From Reticulitermes speratus (Eukaryota > Arthropoda > Insecta > Blattodea > Rhinotermitidae), in NCBI GenBank assembly GCA_021186555.1, contig JAJKFL010000042.1:28271521-28335520 (forward strand): a stretch of DNA of 64,000 nt, in the 5' to 3' direction. Position 1 is the first letter of the stretch; each line of letters starts with the position of its first letter. Made by a program: the position numbers and the translations under genes. Under the pieces are notes generated by a model, which had not been told where the DNA came from, did no database searches, and saw only the letters and a program-made list of their open reading frames with translations. Shown here one piece after another: positions 10,813-21,960 of this stretch.

Positions 10813-13434
10813 TACATATCAAACCATATCTTTCAGGATGTTTCCATTTACTGTCTTATTGCCTTCCACACATTGTCTTTGAACGGTTGATTGAAAATCA
10901 TAATTCTCGAAAGAACCTTTCTTCATCCATGCTGAATACTGCTAATTTCAGAAAACAGCTGAAGTACCTTCTTTCTTCTCTTATTTACTAGCACTATAAT
11001 GGTAGCAGTCTGACGCATATTTCATTGAAACGAACCGAACCGCACAGCACCTGTGCTAGAACTCCGGCCGGTTTATTCCACGTCGATTCGCTTCGGTGCG
11101 TGCTATTGTGCATTGGGTCTTCAAGAAGTATCACATTTCACTTAGTATTTAAGTTGTGTATTTCAAGCTTACTGTAACTTTTAAAACTTATTCTAACTGT
11201 ACGTCATGTATTTGAAGCAAGCTTTTCATAATTAACCAATTAAAAAAGCAAGATTATTATATGTTTCCTACTTCTTTTCGATTCTGTTAATTTCAATGTA
11301 GTGTGCACTAGTCTGAAGACCTGATAGTTTGCGAGAGGCAAAGATGCAGCGCTCAGAATCTTTTACCTCGTTCTCCGATGGTAATGTTACGGCCCCCCCC
11401 CCTCCACCCCGCCCTCTTCAGCTCATAGACTTCATTGCAGTAACAAAGCGACCACAATATGAACCGCTCCGACAGTGTTACAGCGATGTCACGATGCCAG
11501 GGGGCGTGTTATTATTCGCCTAGTCCATTTCTTATGTCGCAACAATATTACCCACCATCCTTTGTCACGATTATCATACTTTCGTAACACTCCCAGTCGA
11601 GTATCAGGTGTGGTGATTCCTTTGCAAAGCAGCTCAGCCATTATCATATTGCTTGCCATGTTAGTAACTTAATGTCAAGCTGGAACCTGTGACTTACTGT
11701 CGGCACGTAAACACCGTGCAGGCAATAATAACGTGACTATCACACAGGTAACACAGGGGTGTTTTCATATTAAGGAGCTTAATAGCTGACTAATAAATTA
11801 GAAGAGAGGAAAGAAAAATGCTGTGATGTAGGCCTACACATATCGTAAACTAAAATTCCCTATCAAAGGACAATATTTTAGAATTCAGACGACTGGCAAT
11901 TCAAATGTCTCTTAATTCTCGATCCTCTGTTGACTGAATGACATGCGCACGAACTGATATTGCGACAGGCAGTTTCTAAGCATTATAATGCCTGGTAGAG
12001 TAATCCAGTACTGTTGACTTTCATCTCCTTCATCACAAAACCTTACCATTTCATTCCACAGTCAGTCAAATCATAGCGTTACAGACTTCTGTATCTTCCA
12101 CCCCAAATGCTTAAATGCTTCTACGTCTTCCCTATGATCTTTGTGTCCATGTTACTATTACTATAGCACTGCAATGGTAATTCATCCATTGTCTGATTTA
12201 AATACAGCTTCGGACACTTGATCTGTCTCCGCCCTAAGGTTTAACAGAGAGAAGAAGCTGGGAGGCATATTGACGGTGCTGAGCGAATACTCGCAGTTAA
12301 GCCACAAACTTTAAAGAACAGAATAATGGGCAGGTTTCTAATTTGTACCATTGACTATATGTTATTACAATAATGAAATTAAAATGAAAATGATGGATGA
12401 TGAAAGCAGTGGTCAAAATTTGCGCGAACATGTTTCTAAAAATAAAATTAACTTTGAAAATTTACATTTATCCGAATTTGGTATAAAGCTTGTCCCTTCC
12501 TGGATAGAGAAGGGTTTCCGTGTTTATCACAAAGATCAGTAGGTGAATCCTACTTAACACGTGCACACATTCTGTGAGAAAAATGCAAAATTCTTCGTGC
12601 TTGAGCAGGTGTTCCTTATAGTTTGGTGATTTAAATGATAAAATAAATCTTGAGGAAATATAGTGCAAAAGTGTCAATTGAATTAAATTTACTCAGCTTG
12701 ATGCCAAGTGGCAAGCTGTTGTGAACAAGCAAGTGGGCTTTCGGTTTCTACGAAAAGCGTAATAGGCCTATTTCTTGACTGAATAAGCACTCAACCACAT
12801 TAAACACGTTGTGTAATGTTGTACAATTAACAACACAACTCTCAACAACACATCGATTTGCCTGGATAATTATTACAGATTTTCGGAAAGCGGTCAGAAC
12901 CAACATTAAGTAGCCTTTGTAGTGTGTGACAGATTTATGTGACATTGGGTGTACAAAGGGTGAATCTCTTGCACAGCCAACCCTTCTGTCTTGTAGAGAA
13001 ATGGAACGGACCAGCTTACCTCAAAAAATAGGACAACACAGATCCGTGTTTTTGCAGTGCATATGCGATTTCGGGTAACATAGACTTGTATCACATATTT
13101 GTAGACGTGCAGTTGAATTTTTCACTTACATTAAGCCTATAAGCCACGTGTTCCTTCGTACTCTGAATATTTTCTTTCAATTGTAGGTCTGTATGTCATA
13201 TTGAGAACAAACACGAAATTCCTCTTAGCTCTGCATTGTACAGAAAACACGGAATAAATGTGGAAGTTTTCACTTCCAAGATCGATATACGAGTAGACTG
13301 CGATGGTACGGAGAGCTTATTTCTGGGAATTTTTCTGCTACGAAATATGTGGGTAAATTTTACAAGGACGTCATCATAAGCTGTTTTGTAGATTATTATT
13401 TAAAGGCACTGTGTGGTTTTAATGTACTAACTCA
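10813..13434. other. Long spacer with a poly-C tract
   Basis: A C-rich tract lies at 11392-11412. Short ORFs here (60-69 codons) have no motifs. No repeat family from the rest of the window is present. Confidence 0.35.
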
Positions 13435-13510
13435 TTGACAGGATCAACGTCACTCTTGAGAAACTAACAGTTCCTCAGCTAGTCATGACATATATGTACG
13501 AAACACGGTA
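13435..13510 (-). repeat. 3' UTR fragment of RTE-type LINE family C
   Basis: 'cttgagaaactaacag' and 'cagctagtca' match the antisense 3' tail at 19925-19985. It is too short to say more. Confidence 0.45.
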
Positions 13511-13529
13511 ATTTGTAAGAAACTACTGG

Positions 13530-14105
13530 TACTTCCGAGTTGTGCAGCAAAAGGATATGTGGAAACAGAACTCAGCAGATAAGCAGGAAAGGCAGTTATG
13601 GTACTGGTAGTAAAATACTGTCGGCACATTATGAGAATGGATGTCGAAGAAAAGGTAAAGCAATGTTATGGGTGGCAGTAACGGAATATGAGTGTGAAAA
13701 GTTGGGTTCAGCAGTTAGACGGGCAGCTGGACAGTACTGGGTTATCATTTATCATAAATGAACAGGAGCATAATTTAAGAGAAATAATCAAACTTGTAAA
13801 GGAAAGATGTAATGATATGGATAGGCAAAACATGGTGTCAGATATTTCGGAAAATGTGTCCTTAGTATTTTATCGAGACATTAATTTTAGTAGGGACAGG
13901 AAATCATATATAGAAAGTTTTACCAGAAAGGAAAGAGACGGGATAGCGTGCTTATTAGCAGAATTGTGCAAATTGAGAGGAATAAAAAGAAACGTAAATA
14001 AAAGAATCTGTCCATTATATTTAGATAATGAGGGTGTTAAGCGTAGGTATATATATTGGCCAGTCCAGAAACACGCAAATGCAATACTGAATCCTGAGTG
14101 CCTCC
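13530..14105 (+). pseudogene. C-terminal fragment of a non-LTR retrotransposon ORF
   Basis: The ORF at 13688-14110 contains SYIESFTRKERDGIACLLAE, then LCKLRGIKRNVNKRICPLY. This resembles the C-terminal tail of an insect LINE family, in which a (T/S)RKER block and LRG.R are followed by a CPLC..E..HIL zinc-knuckle-like segment. Here the first Cys-Pro is present but the second half is degenerate. The upstream 13540-13690 stretch is probably the preceding tail in another frame. The clade cannot be assigned from so little sequence. Confidence 0.5.
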
Positions 14106-14119
14106 CATAAATCCAACCC

Positions 14120-14500
14120 CTCGTCGCCACCTCAGGGTTATGTGGGATGGTAACAGGTGTGGAGGGGGTGTCTTGATGCGGGCTACTCTGACACATGCTG
14201 GCACTCCGTACCCTGGGTCACGTGGCAGGTGGTAAAAGGTGTGGAGGGATACCCTGTAGAGGGTTACTACGACATACGCTGGCTAACGGGGCTCTGGTCT
14301 ACCCAAGCCAAAGTGCAAGGTATCGTGCCGAAGGCTGCATGGTACTGGGGTAGTCAATAGCAGTGTCGTTAACGATCCCCTTGGGGAACCAGGCCGCACC
14401 CCATTGTATGTAGGCCTTCCGTCCGTAGGGCTCCGTGGATGGTGACAGTATTCTTTTCCCCGTGTGTTGTGGGAGAGCTGCTTAAGTGGGAACTCCAAGA
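14120..14500 (+). repeat. Repeat X, copy 1 of an inverted pair
   Basis: Blocks around 'tcgtgccgaaggctgcatgg' and 'gatccccttgggg' recur in reverse complement at 17495-17690. The 14150-14250 part also has internal near-repeats ('aggtgtggaggg' twice). The copies bracket the LINE/mariner cluster. Confidence 0.6.
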
Positions 14501-14559
14501 GAAATGAATAAATTAATTAATCAATGGCTCTGGAAACGGACATTGCCTTTTATAGGAGC

Positions 14560-15005
14560 TGCCCAAAGGCTCCTACGGATGTCCAAAGGCTTGTCTGGCT
14601 TACAGACGGCTCTGGGACAGAATGGGGGACTGAGGGTCTTCGAGTAAAGAAATATGTAAAAGAAGGATATGGAAAGGGTCATCTCTCTCCATAGGGGCCC
14701 CGTCGGGAAACATGGAGGGAGACTCCTTTACCGGGGACTTAGAAAGGTGAGTTTCTATTTTATTAGGAGACCTTTTTCATTAGGGCTCCGAGAGATATGT
14801 AAAAGAAGGCTCTGGGACGGGTGTCTCTCTCCATATGGGCCCCGCTGGGGGAACTTGGAGGAGGGACTCATTCACCGGGGATTTCGAGAGACAGGTAAAA
14901 GAAGGTTCTGGAGGGAGAGCGTCTCTCTCTATGGGGGCTCTAAGAGGGGGACCTGGAGGGGGCTCGTTTACTGGGGACTTCTTCTTCTTCCTTCCAGGGG
15001 CCCGT
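14560..15005 (+). repeat. Tandem array Y, first block (about 100-bp unit)
   Basis: The unit runs 'ggggactt..gagagatatgtaaaagaaggctctgg', then '..tctctctccat.ggggccccg', then '.ggggaacttggagggggact'. About three to four diverged units are present. The same unit is repeated about six times at 17745-18410 in the same orientation. ORFs across it are open because of the periodicity, not because of coding. Confidence 0.75.
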
Positions 15006-15039
15006 CTGCATTAGCACCGGATGAACTGCAGCCATAGGC

Positions 15040-15415
15040 TTATTGTGCTAACCCTTAGTATTCAATCAGCATTGCTTCATTAGCCCTGTGCCTCTAACAA
15101 AGAGACATGCTTATATCCCTTGGTTGAGCAAACAGCTTCCCAAAGGACTTATAACGTTGTCGACCCAACGCCTCACAACAACAAATAATATGGTGCTCAG
15201 TTTCAGTCTCCCACCCACAAAATCTGCAGGTCGGATCTCCGTCAAAAGACCCATAATGCTCAAGTGCTTCCTTACCGGAGCATGTCCTGTGAGAAATGCA
15301 ACTACTGATCTGAGTTGATTCCTGCTCAATTTAAGCAGGCCAACAGCTTTTTTCTTAAATGGTCTACTAATAAAGAGTTTCCCATGTTTAGCCTTAGGCT
15401 TATTGTGCAAGCTCT
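15040..15415 (-). pseudogene. C-terminal region of an R1/I-like LINE, decayed
   Basis: The minus-strand ORF (15111-15410) reads LLKLSRNQLRSVVAFLTGHA, then PVRKHLSIMGLLTEIRPADF and LFVVVRRW. This is the region following RNase H in many R1/I-group LINEs, where LTGH.P...HL..MGL is followed by a C..C...H...C knuckle. The knuckle cysteines are mostly lost. A second copy of the same DNA at 15416-15529 plus 16794-16905 is split by the mariner. Confidence 0.6.
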
Positions 15416-15529
15416 AAGTATTCCAATTAGCATTGGTTTATTAGCCCTGTGCCTCTAACAAAGAGACACAGGTCTTTCAATAAGGTCAAGCTTTTATCCT
15501 TTGGTTCAAAAACATTTTCCCAAAGAACT
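15416..15529 (-). repeat. Second copy of the LINE-derived repeat, left part
   Basis: 'ttagccctgtgcctctaaca' and 'ttcccaaag.actta' repeat the sequence at 15080-15150. It breaks at the TA where the mariner begins and resumes at 16794. Confidence 0.75.
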
Positions 15530-15531
15530 TA

Positions 15532-16791
15532 AGTGGCTCGTTCAAATTTAAACGATAATTTAGTTCCCTTTCGAGCACAAATCAATTTGTATGAATGTGC
15601 TTGCGCTGACAAGTTATCACATGTTTAAACTTGTAACCCGCACTAGTCGGATCCCTCTCCGCTTCAACCATAAGGCAGACCAAGAAGTACCCAGCAGTGC
15701 TGCGCAGCGTATAATTATCAAATTTCTCACGAAGGAAGGTGTCATTCCTTCTGAAATCTTTACCAGCTTCAAGCACAGTTTGCACAGCCAAGGGTGTTCA
15801 GTTGGGCGAAATCGTTTCGAGAAGGACGAGACCATGTTGAAAATGAACCTCACGCTCGGCGACCAATAACTTCTGACAATCCAGACAACGTTTTGAAAAT
15901 TGGTGAACTTATTCGGGATAATCTTCGCATAACTGTTCTTGAACTGTTACAGGAAGAAGGAATTAGTGTAGGGAGTGTTGAAGAAAGTCTGCACGAGTTT
16001 AAAGTCAGTAGAGTGAGCGCAAGGTGAGTTTCACGGCTCCTGTCACCGGAGCACAGGAAAAGACGTTTAGTGGCAGTTACTCAAAATTTGCAAAGATAAG
16101 AGAGAGAAGGAGCCGAATCTTTGGACTCAGTTGTGACCTGTGATGAGACCTGGGTCCACTACTTCACTTCTGAATCAAAAAGAGCGAGCAAGCAGTGCAA
16201 ACACACCCATTGTCCACCCCCAAAAAAGCGAAAGCAATTTTTTCAGCGGGGAAGATCATGGCTACTGTGTTTTGGGATTCCAAGGGTATCATTCACGTGG
16301 ATTTTCTCACTGTTCAAAAGACCATCAATGCGCAGTACTATTCAACTCTCCTGAATGAAAAAGTGAAGATGGCAATTCGCTCAAAGCGAAGAAAAAGGCA
16401 GGATTCAGTTTTCTTCCTCCAAGACAACACTCGTCCTCACACTGCGGCTTTAATAATGGCAACTGCACTGAAACTGAAGTGGGATGTCCTGCCTCATCCA
16501 CCTTACAGTCCAGACTTAGCTCCATCTGATTATCATTTGTTTGGGTCAATGAGGGGTTTGAGGAGGCAAGAGATTCCGGAATAATGATAAGGTCATTGCA
16601 GCTGTGCAAAGTTGGATACTTAAGCAACCGAAAACCTTCTTTGAATCTGGAATTAAGAAGCTTCCAGAACGTTGGAACAAGTGTACGGCAGTCAGCAGGG
16701 GCGACATTGAAAAGTAGTGTGAAAAAGTTTCTATTTTATTGTCAATAAATTTTGTAGAAACGAATTATCGTTTAAATTTGAACGATCTTAG
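15532..16791 (+). mobile_element. mariner-family DNA transposon, 1260 bp, inactive
   Basis: The terminal inverted repeats contain tcgttcaaatttaaacgata at the left (15538-15557) and its reverse complement at the right (about 16767-16786). The outermost bases are less well matched. TA dinucleotides flank both ends (15530-15531, 16792-16793). The uninterrupted relative at 15141-15160 reads 'ggacttataacgttg', so the insertion point and TA duplication are directly visible. Length and TA target match mariner elements. Confidence 0.9.
15650..16717 (+). pseudogene. mariner transposase, frameshifted and interrupted
   Basis: The remnant reads in at least three frames. An N-terminal HTH-like part (QRIIIKFLTKEGVIPSEI) is followed by FEGRD/HARRP-like linker sequence (REGRDHVENEPHARRP). 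The catalytic region has CDETWVHYF, FFLQDNTRPHTA and YSPDLAPSDYHLF. Thirty-four residues separate the second and third catalytic Asp, the DD34D spacing of mariner transposases. The end (SRGDIEK and stop) lies at 16715-16717. All three catalytic Asp survive, but stops and frameshifts (for example at 16027 and near 16190 and 16580) prevent a single product. It cannot mobilise itself. Confidence 0.9.
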
Positions 16792-16793
16792 TA

Positions 16794-16905
16794 TAACGTT
16801 GACAAGCCAGCGCCTCGCAACGACAAATAATATGGTGCGTAGTTTCAGTCTCCGACCCGCAAAATCTGCAGGTCGGATCTCCATCAAAAAGGCCCATATC
16901 TTGAG
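16794..16905 (-). repeat. Second copy of the LINE-derived repeat, right part
   Basis: 'aacgttgacaagccagcgcc' through 'tgcaggtcggatctcc' matches 15152-15240. It continues the copy interrupted by the mariner. Confidence 0.75.
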
Positions 16906-16964
16906 ATGAAGGAGTCTTGCCTGTAGGTTTACAACTGTCCAGGTTCCCTGCTACATTTTCTTAA

Positions 16965-17425
16965 CTTTAATGATCTTCTGCCACTGCATTCCCAAGTGTC
17001 GCTTGGTCTGCAGTCTAGTCGTAAAGACACCTGCAGCCTATCTGATCTCATCAGAAGGAACAGTGAAAGGCTTAGAGCCTAATGAGCTTCTTCCGCTTCG
17101 CTCCCAAGAGTCGCTTGGTCTGCAGTCTAGTCATTGAGACACCTGCAGCCAATCTGTTCTCATCAGAAGGAACAGCGAAAGGCTCAGAACCTAATGAGCT
17201 TCTTCTGCTTCTCTCCCAAGAGTGGCTTGGTCTACAGTCTAGTCGTTGAGACACCTGCAGCCAATCCATCCTCATCAGAAGGAACAGCGAAAGGCTCAGA
17301 ACCTTTAATGAGCTTCTTCCACTACGCTCCCGAGAGTCGCTTGGTCTGCAGTCTAGTCGTAGAGACACCTGCAGTCAGTCTGTCCCCATCAGAAGAAACA
17401 GCGGAAGGCTCAAAATCTACAGCTT
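16965..17425 (+). repeat. Tandem array Z, about 112-bp unit, four copies
   Basis: The unit contains 'cttggtctgcagtctagtcg', 'agacacctgcagcc' and 'tcatcagaaggaacag'. Equivalent 'gagcttcttc' blocks occur at 17084, 17196 and 17310, giving a period of 112-114 bp. The copies differ by scattered substitutions. Confidence 0.85.
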
Positions 17426-17494
17426 CCACTAAGGAGTCCTTGTATCAAGTCTGCAGCCACAGCCGCTCCTTGATCAAGTTCATTAATTACTGTG

Positions 17495-17690
17495 TCCATT
17501 TTATTCCCACAATTAATGGGAAAATAACAGTCACCACCCCAGAGCCCCTTACGAGTGGAAGGCATAATACAACGGGGTGCTGCCTTTTGCCCCGAGGGGA
17601 TTGTAACTGCACTGCTATTTTACCATCCCAGTGCCATGCAGCCCTCGGCACGACGCATCACACCTTGGGTGGGTAAACCATAGCCCCTTT
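17495..17690 (-). repeat. Repeat X, copy 2 (inverted relative to 14285-14462)
   Basis: 'ccatgcagccctcggcacga' is the reverse complement of the 14330 block with a few differences, and the match continues through 'ccccgaggggatt' to 'cagtcaccacc'. Confidence 0.65.
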
Positions 17691-17739
17691 TAGGCGCCTA
17701 CAGACGTTACCACCCTCCGCGAAGGGTACGCCAGGGTTT

Positions 17740-18410
17740 GGATTTTGGAGGGGTACTGGGGACTTGGAAGGATATGTAAAAGAAGGCTCTGGTCACGAGC
17801 ATCTCTTTCCATAGGGGCCCCATTGGGGGAACTTGGAGTGGGGACTTCTTCACCGGGGACTTTGAGAGACGGTAAAAGAAGACTCTGGAAACGGAGAGTC
17901 TTTCTGCGTGGGGCTCTGAGAGGGGAACGTGGAGGGGGGCTCCTTTACTGGGAACTTTGAAAGATATGTAAAAGAAGGCTCTAGTGGAGGGCATCTCTCT
18001 CCATGGGGGCCCCGTTGGAGGAACTTGGAGGGGAGTCTTCTTCACCGGGGACTTTGAAAGACAGGTAAAATAAGGCTCTGGAAACGGAGAGTTTTTCTGC
18101 ATGGGGTTCTGAGAGGGGAACGTGGAGGGGGGGGCTCTTTTACTCGGGACATAAGCATATGTAAAGGAAGGCTCTGATGGCGGGTATCTCTCTCCATGGG
18201 GGCCTCGTTGAGGGAAATTGGAGGGGGGTATCTTTACTGAGGACTCTGAATCTTTGGAAGGGGAGCATCTCTCTCTTTACAGAGGCTCCGTGAGGGGAAC
18301 CTGGAGGGAGGGCTCCCTTACTGAGGACCTCAAGAGACGTGTAATAGAAGGCTCTGGAAAAGGAGAATTTTTTTAGAGGGGCTCCATAAGGGGAACCGAA
18401 AGTTATTTAG
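17740..18410 (+). repeat. Tandem array Y, second block (about 100-bp unit, about 6 copies)
   Basis: 'gtaaaagaaggctctgg' or a close variant recurs roughly every 100 bp, alternating two subtypes (one with 'tctctccatgggggccccgt', one with 'tttctgcgtggggctctgag'). The true higher-order unit is therefore about 195-200 bp. The long minus-strand ORF across it (17707-18102) is a by-product of periodicity. Confidence 0.8.
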
Positions 18411-18429
18411 CAAGGAGGGACTCGTTCAA

Positions 18430-18625
18430 TGTGTTTATTGGGCCGGAACCTGTACTTGATATAGTTTTCTGCTATGTATAACTTAGAGGGTTTGTGGCCT
18501 TATGCTGGGCCACAACACTCTAAGAAAACATCTGCATTTTAGGGGGCACAAAGGGCCTGTTAAAAAGGCCTACGTGCACCGGGCCTCTATAGTCTCGAAC
18601 CTACTGGGTATTCTATTCTATTCTA
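18430..18625 (+). repeat. Probable LINE 3' end with TATTC tail
   Basis: The stretch containing 'gggccacaacactctaag' and 'gggcctctatagtctcgaac' ends in 'tattctattctattcta'. A short tandem tail after a GC-rich 3' UTR is typical of non-LTR elements. No protein remains, so this is inference from form. Confidence 0.4.
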
Positions 18626-19174
18626 ATTCCTGAGTAAAAATGGTTGGACATGAAAAAGACATAGGCTATAGGAAAACGTTAAGCTGGACTAATAAGGTAC
18701 ATATTAGTAAATTACTGTAAGTAGTTTTTTCAAAAGGTAAAAGATATGTGATTAAATCAAGTAAAAGTAAGGTAAATATGGTTAATAAAAGTAGCTACAA
18801 TAGAAGGGACTACCAATGTGATAAGCCGGTGTTAACCCCGATCCCTAAGACAGATTAATTCAGTCTTCGCCTTCACCTTCCGTTTCTTTTAAGACGCATT
18901 TTAAGTATATCTTAAAGTACTTATTTTACTGTCGGACGAGATGGGTGAATTGTTATTAACGGAGAACTTGTCTGGATAGGGAGAAAACGGTCGAATCCTA
19001 CCTTCGCGTCTGAATAAGAAGATTGCAAAAACCCACAACATATGGCTGCGCAGTCTGTTTACATTCGTTATAAATAGGAGCACCTCCCGCGTTGTAGTAT
19101 GTGGTCATTCCGATTCTGACTGGTATGAAAATGTATTTACATGTATATATCATCAAAGGTAAAGTTCAGGTAAA
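18626..19174. other. Spacer, nothing recognised
   Basis: No motif or shared repeat. Confidence 0.35.
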
Positions 19175-19450
19175 GGTTCACCCTAGAGCAGACCATGAAG
19201 GCCCAGAAGGGGAGTAGATGTATAGCTCTACTCTTTCTTTAACCTCGGCGCTAGATGGGGTGGGTGGTTAACGCCACGCCCCGGCCGCTAAACCCCCGGG
19301 AAAGAGACCCGGTACCCATTGTACAGGAGGCTGGGTAGGCCCCAGGGCCTGTCTGGACGGGCGCTGCAAATCTGGCCCCCACCGGGATTCGGTCCCCAGA
19401 CCGTCCAGCTTGTAGCGAGTCGCTATACCGACTAAGTTATCCCGGCCCAC
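19175..19450 (-). repeat. SINE family 3, fuller copy
   Basis: The minus strand starts 'gggccgggataacttagtcg' followed by 'gtatagcgactcgctacaag' (A-box region) and 'tggggaccgaatcccggt' (B-box-like). The body ends in a region rich in 'ggtaaag'. A fragment of the body occurs at 2600-2700. Confidence 0.7.
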
Positions 19451-19906
19451 ATCATCAAAGGTAAGGTGTTTTATCTTTCCGTGACGTGACAACACTGTAA
19501 TCTGGGCCAACCCCGTAGTTCCAGGTGGCTGAAAACCGTTTGCCATACAGCCAGTAGCAGAAGGCGTAGACCTGGTATTATGTCAAAGAATGGTGTGATC
19601 AACCTGCAACGTGCAAACCATCCAAGGAAAATGAAATAGCTATGTCGAGGAAGGTGACGATGATTTCTTCGTCATGACAGGGACTGGGGGATGTGTGATA
19701 GCCTCATACAACTTGTTGAGGACAAATTTTATAAGAATTCATTTATTGGTTCCAAAGTTGTTGGGGGCAAAAATACAAGCACATGCATGAGCAACGCACA
19801 TGCGCACTAGAGCTAACAAGGTACTGCCATAAACCTATCAGTTTGTTATGAAATAAGGAAAATATGAGAATTTTATTTTATTGTGTTTTACTTTTTCGGA
19901 ACTTTC
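19451..19906. other. Spacer, nothing recognised
   Basis: No motif or shared repeat. An A/T-rich stretch adjoins the LINE 3' end. Confidence 0.35.
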
Positions 19907-20009
19907 TTAGATAACCAACTAACTCCATGGAGCAGAGTCCTTCTTGAGAAGCTAACAGGTCGTCAGCTAGCCAAGAAATTCCCCGCGTTTTATGGAGCCC
20001 GAAGGTTCA

Positions 20010-20760
20010 TTACCGATTCACAAGACTCCGCCACCTGTCCCTATCCTGAACCATATTAATCCAGTCCATGAACCCCCCATCCCACATCTTGAAGATCCAT
20101 TTTAATATTATCCTCCCATCTACGCCTGGGACTTCCAAGTGATCTCCTTCCCTCAAGTCTCCCCACAAAAATCCTGTATGCACCTATTCCCTCACCCATA
20201 CATGCTACATGCCCACATCATCCTTCTTGATTTAATCACCCGAATAATATTTGGTGATGAGTACGGATCATTAAGTTCCTCGTTATGTAGTCTTCTCCAC
20301 TCCCCTCTTACCTCGTCCCTCTTAGGCCCAAATATTCTCCTCAGCACCCTATTCTCGAACATCCTCAGCCTATGTTCCTCCCTCAGTGCGAAAGACCAAG
20401 TCTCACACCCATACAAAAAACAGGCAAAATGATAGTTCTGTATATCTTAATCTCTGTAATTTTGGATAGTAAACTGGAAGACAGAAGTTCCTGCACCGAA
20501 TAATAACATGCATTCCACGAATTCAATCTGCTCTTAATTTCTTCCTGAATGGAATTTCGATTTGTTAGGGTTGTTTCCAAATATTTCAACTCTTCCACTC
20601 TTTCAAAGGATTTATTATCTATCTGTATGTTGTGACTTTGTCCTGTATTCTGATTGCGAGACATGACCATGTACTTAGTTTTCACTGCATCTACTTCTTT
20701 GCCAATCTCCTTATTAGCGACTACTGAAGCATCTGTGTTTTTTCATAGCATGTACGTTCC
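20010..20760 (-). pseudogene. LINE reverse transcriptase thumb and C-terminal tail
   Basis: Reading frames at 20383-20685 (FERVEELKYLETTLTNRNSI and LLSKITEIKIYRTIILPV) and 20192-20416 (YGCETWSFALREEHRLRMFE, then NRVLRRIFGPKRDEV) follow one another with a frame change. They give the typical tail of RTE-group proteins. The 3' part near 20090-20190 continues out of frame. The same peptides are recognisable in the split copy at 50760-52270. Confidence 0.85.
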
Positions 20761-20899
20761 CGCTCAATTTATTAACATCATCAGCATAAACTAGAAGCGG
20801 ATGTCTACCATTTAATTTCAAGCCCTCTAAGTTTGCCTGAACTCTCTTAATCGTATATTCCGAAGCAAATATGAAAAGCAATTTCGATAAAGCATATTC

Positions 20900-21712
20900 T
20901 TATTTCAAGCCATTCTTAATAGGAAATGTGTCAGACAAATGTTTGCCTAACCAGACTCTGCTATGGGTTTCATTTAGACACATTTTTACTAGCCTTACTA
21001 GTTTGATGGGGATACCAAACTCAATGAGAATATTATACAAGACCTTCCTCCTAAATGAATCGTAGGCTTTCTTGAAGTCTATAAATAGCTGATGCACTGC
21101 CTCATTGTATTCCCATTCTTTCTCAAGTATTTGACGAATGCAGAGTATATGATCAGTAGTCGACCTGTTAGAATAGAACAGAATACCCAATGGGTTTGAG
21201 CCCTTAGAGGCTTGATGCACGTAGGCCTTTAGTCGACCTGTTACTTCTAAATCCACACTGATGCTCCACATAATTTCCTCTGCGTATGGAGTTAACTTTG
21301 GCAGAAAGATGTTGGATAGAATTTTGTATGTGGTTGACAAAAGTGATACTCCTCGATAATTACTGTAATCTGTTATATCACCCTTCATATAAATAGGTAC
21401 AATGATTGACTCCTTCCACTGCTCAGGCAATTCCTCTTTATTCCAAATAGAATTAATAAGTTTATGGATCTCAGAATGAATTGTCCTACTTCCTGCTTTA
21501 ATCAGTTCTGCTGGAATTTGATAAATACCTGGTGATTTGAGTCTTTTTAGCTTCTCAATAGCCATCACGAACTCAGAGTCACGTGGCTCAGGCATTAGTG
21601 GCTCTGCTGCATGTATTTCAATCTGCCTAACATCATTAACCCCTTGTACATTCAATAGCTGAAAGAAATGATTCCTCCTCCTAGCCAAGATACTGTGGGA
21701 GTCTGCAACCAA
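20900..21712 (-). pseudogene. LINE reverse transcriptase, fingers and palm part
   Basis: Reverse transcriptase blocks are visible in order: KLKRLKSPGIYQIPAELIK, ITDYSNYRGVSLLSTTYKIL, and motif A LFIDFKKAYDS with its catalytic Asp. Motif C (VYADDV) is readable on the minus strand at about 20773-20796, just past a frameshift that ends this ORF. The 270-codon open stretch is the best preserved part of the element. It would synthesise cDNA from the LINE RNA if intact. Confidence 0.9.
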
Positions 21713-21960
21713 ATCACCCTTCTCATCCTTTACTACATTAGTACATTACTACAACCCTTCTTAAAGTCATTGATGCCCCTATATAAGTCTCTGATATTCT
21801 TGTTCTTAATGTTTGTTTCAAGTTCTTTAATTTTAGTTTTCAGATATTCCTTCTTTTGTTGCTGAAATGTCTACTATCTTCACGTCTTACATTGTTCAGA
21901 TTATCTACATTACTTTCGATTGGATTCTGTAACACTGCATTTTAGCCTGCTACCTTTGAT

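Noticed and set aside
13688..14110. A host gene of 140 codons
   Set aside because: The recognisable part matches a LINE C-terminal tail, and the region sits among LINE remnants.
17134..17676. 180-codon plus-strand ORF
   Set aside because: It covers the 112-bp array Z and part of inverted repeat X. No motif, and the same array opens other frames.
17707..18102. 131-codon minus-strand ORF with repeating FFYISFKVPSK peptides
   Set aside because: It lies wholly in the 100-bp tandem array Y, has no domain, and the open frame follows from the repeat period.
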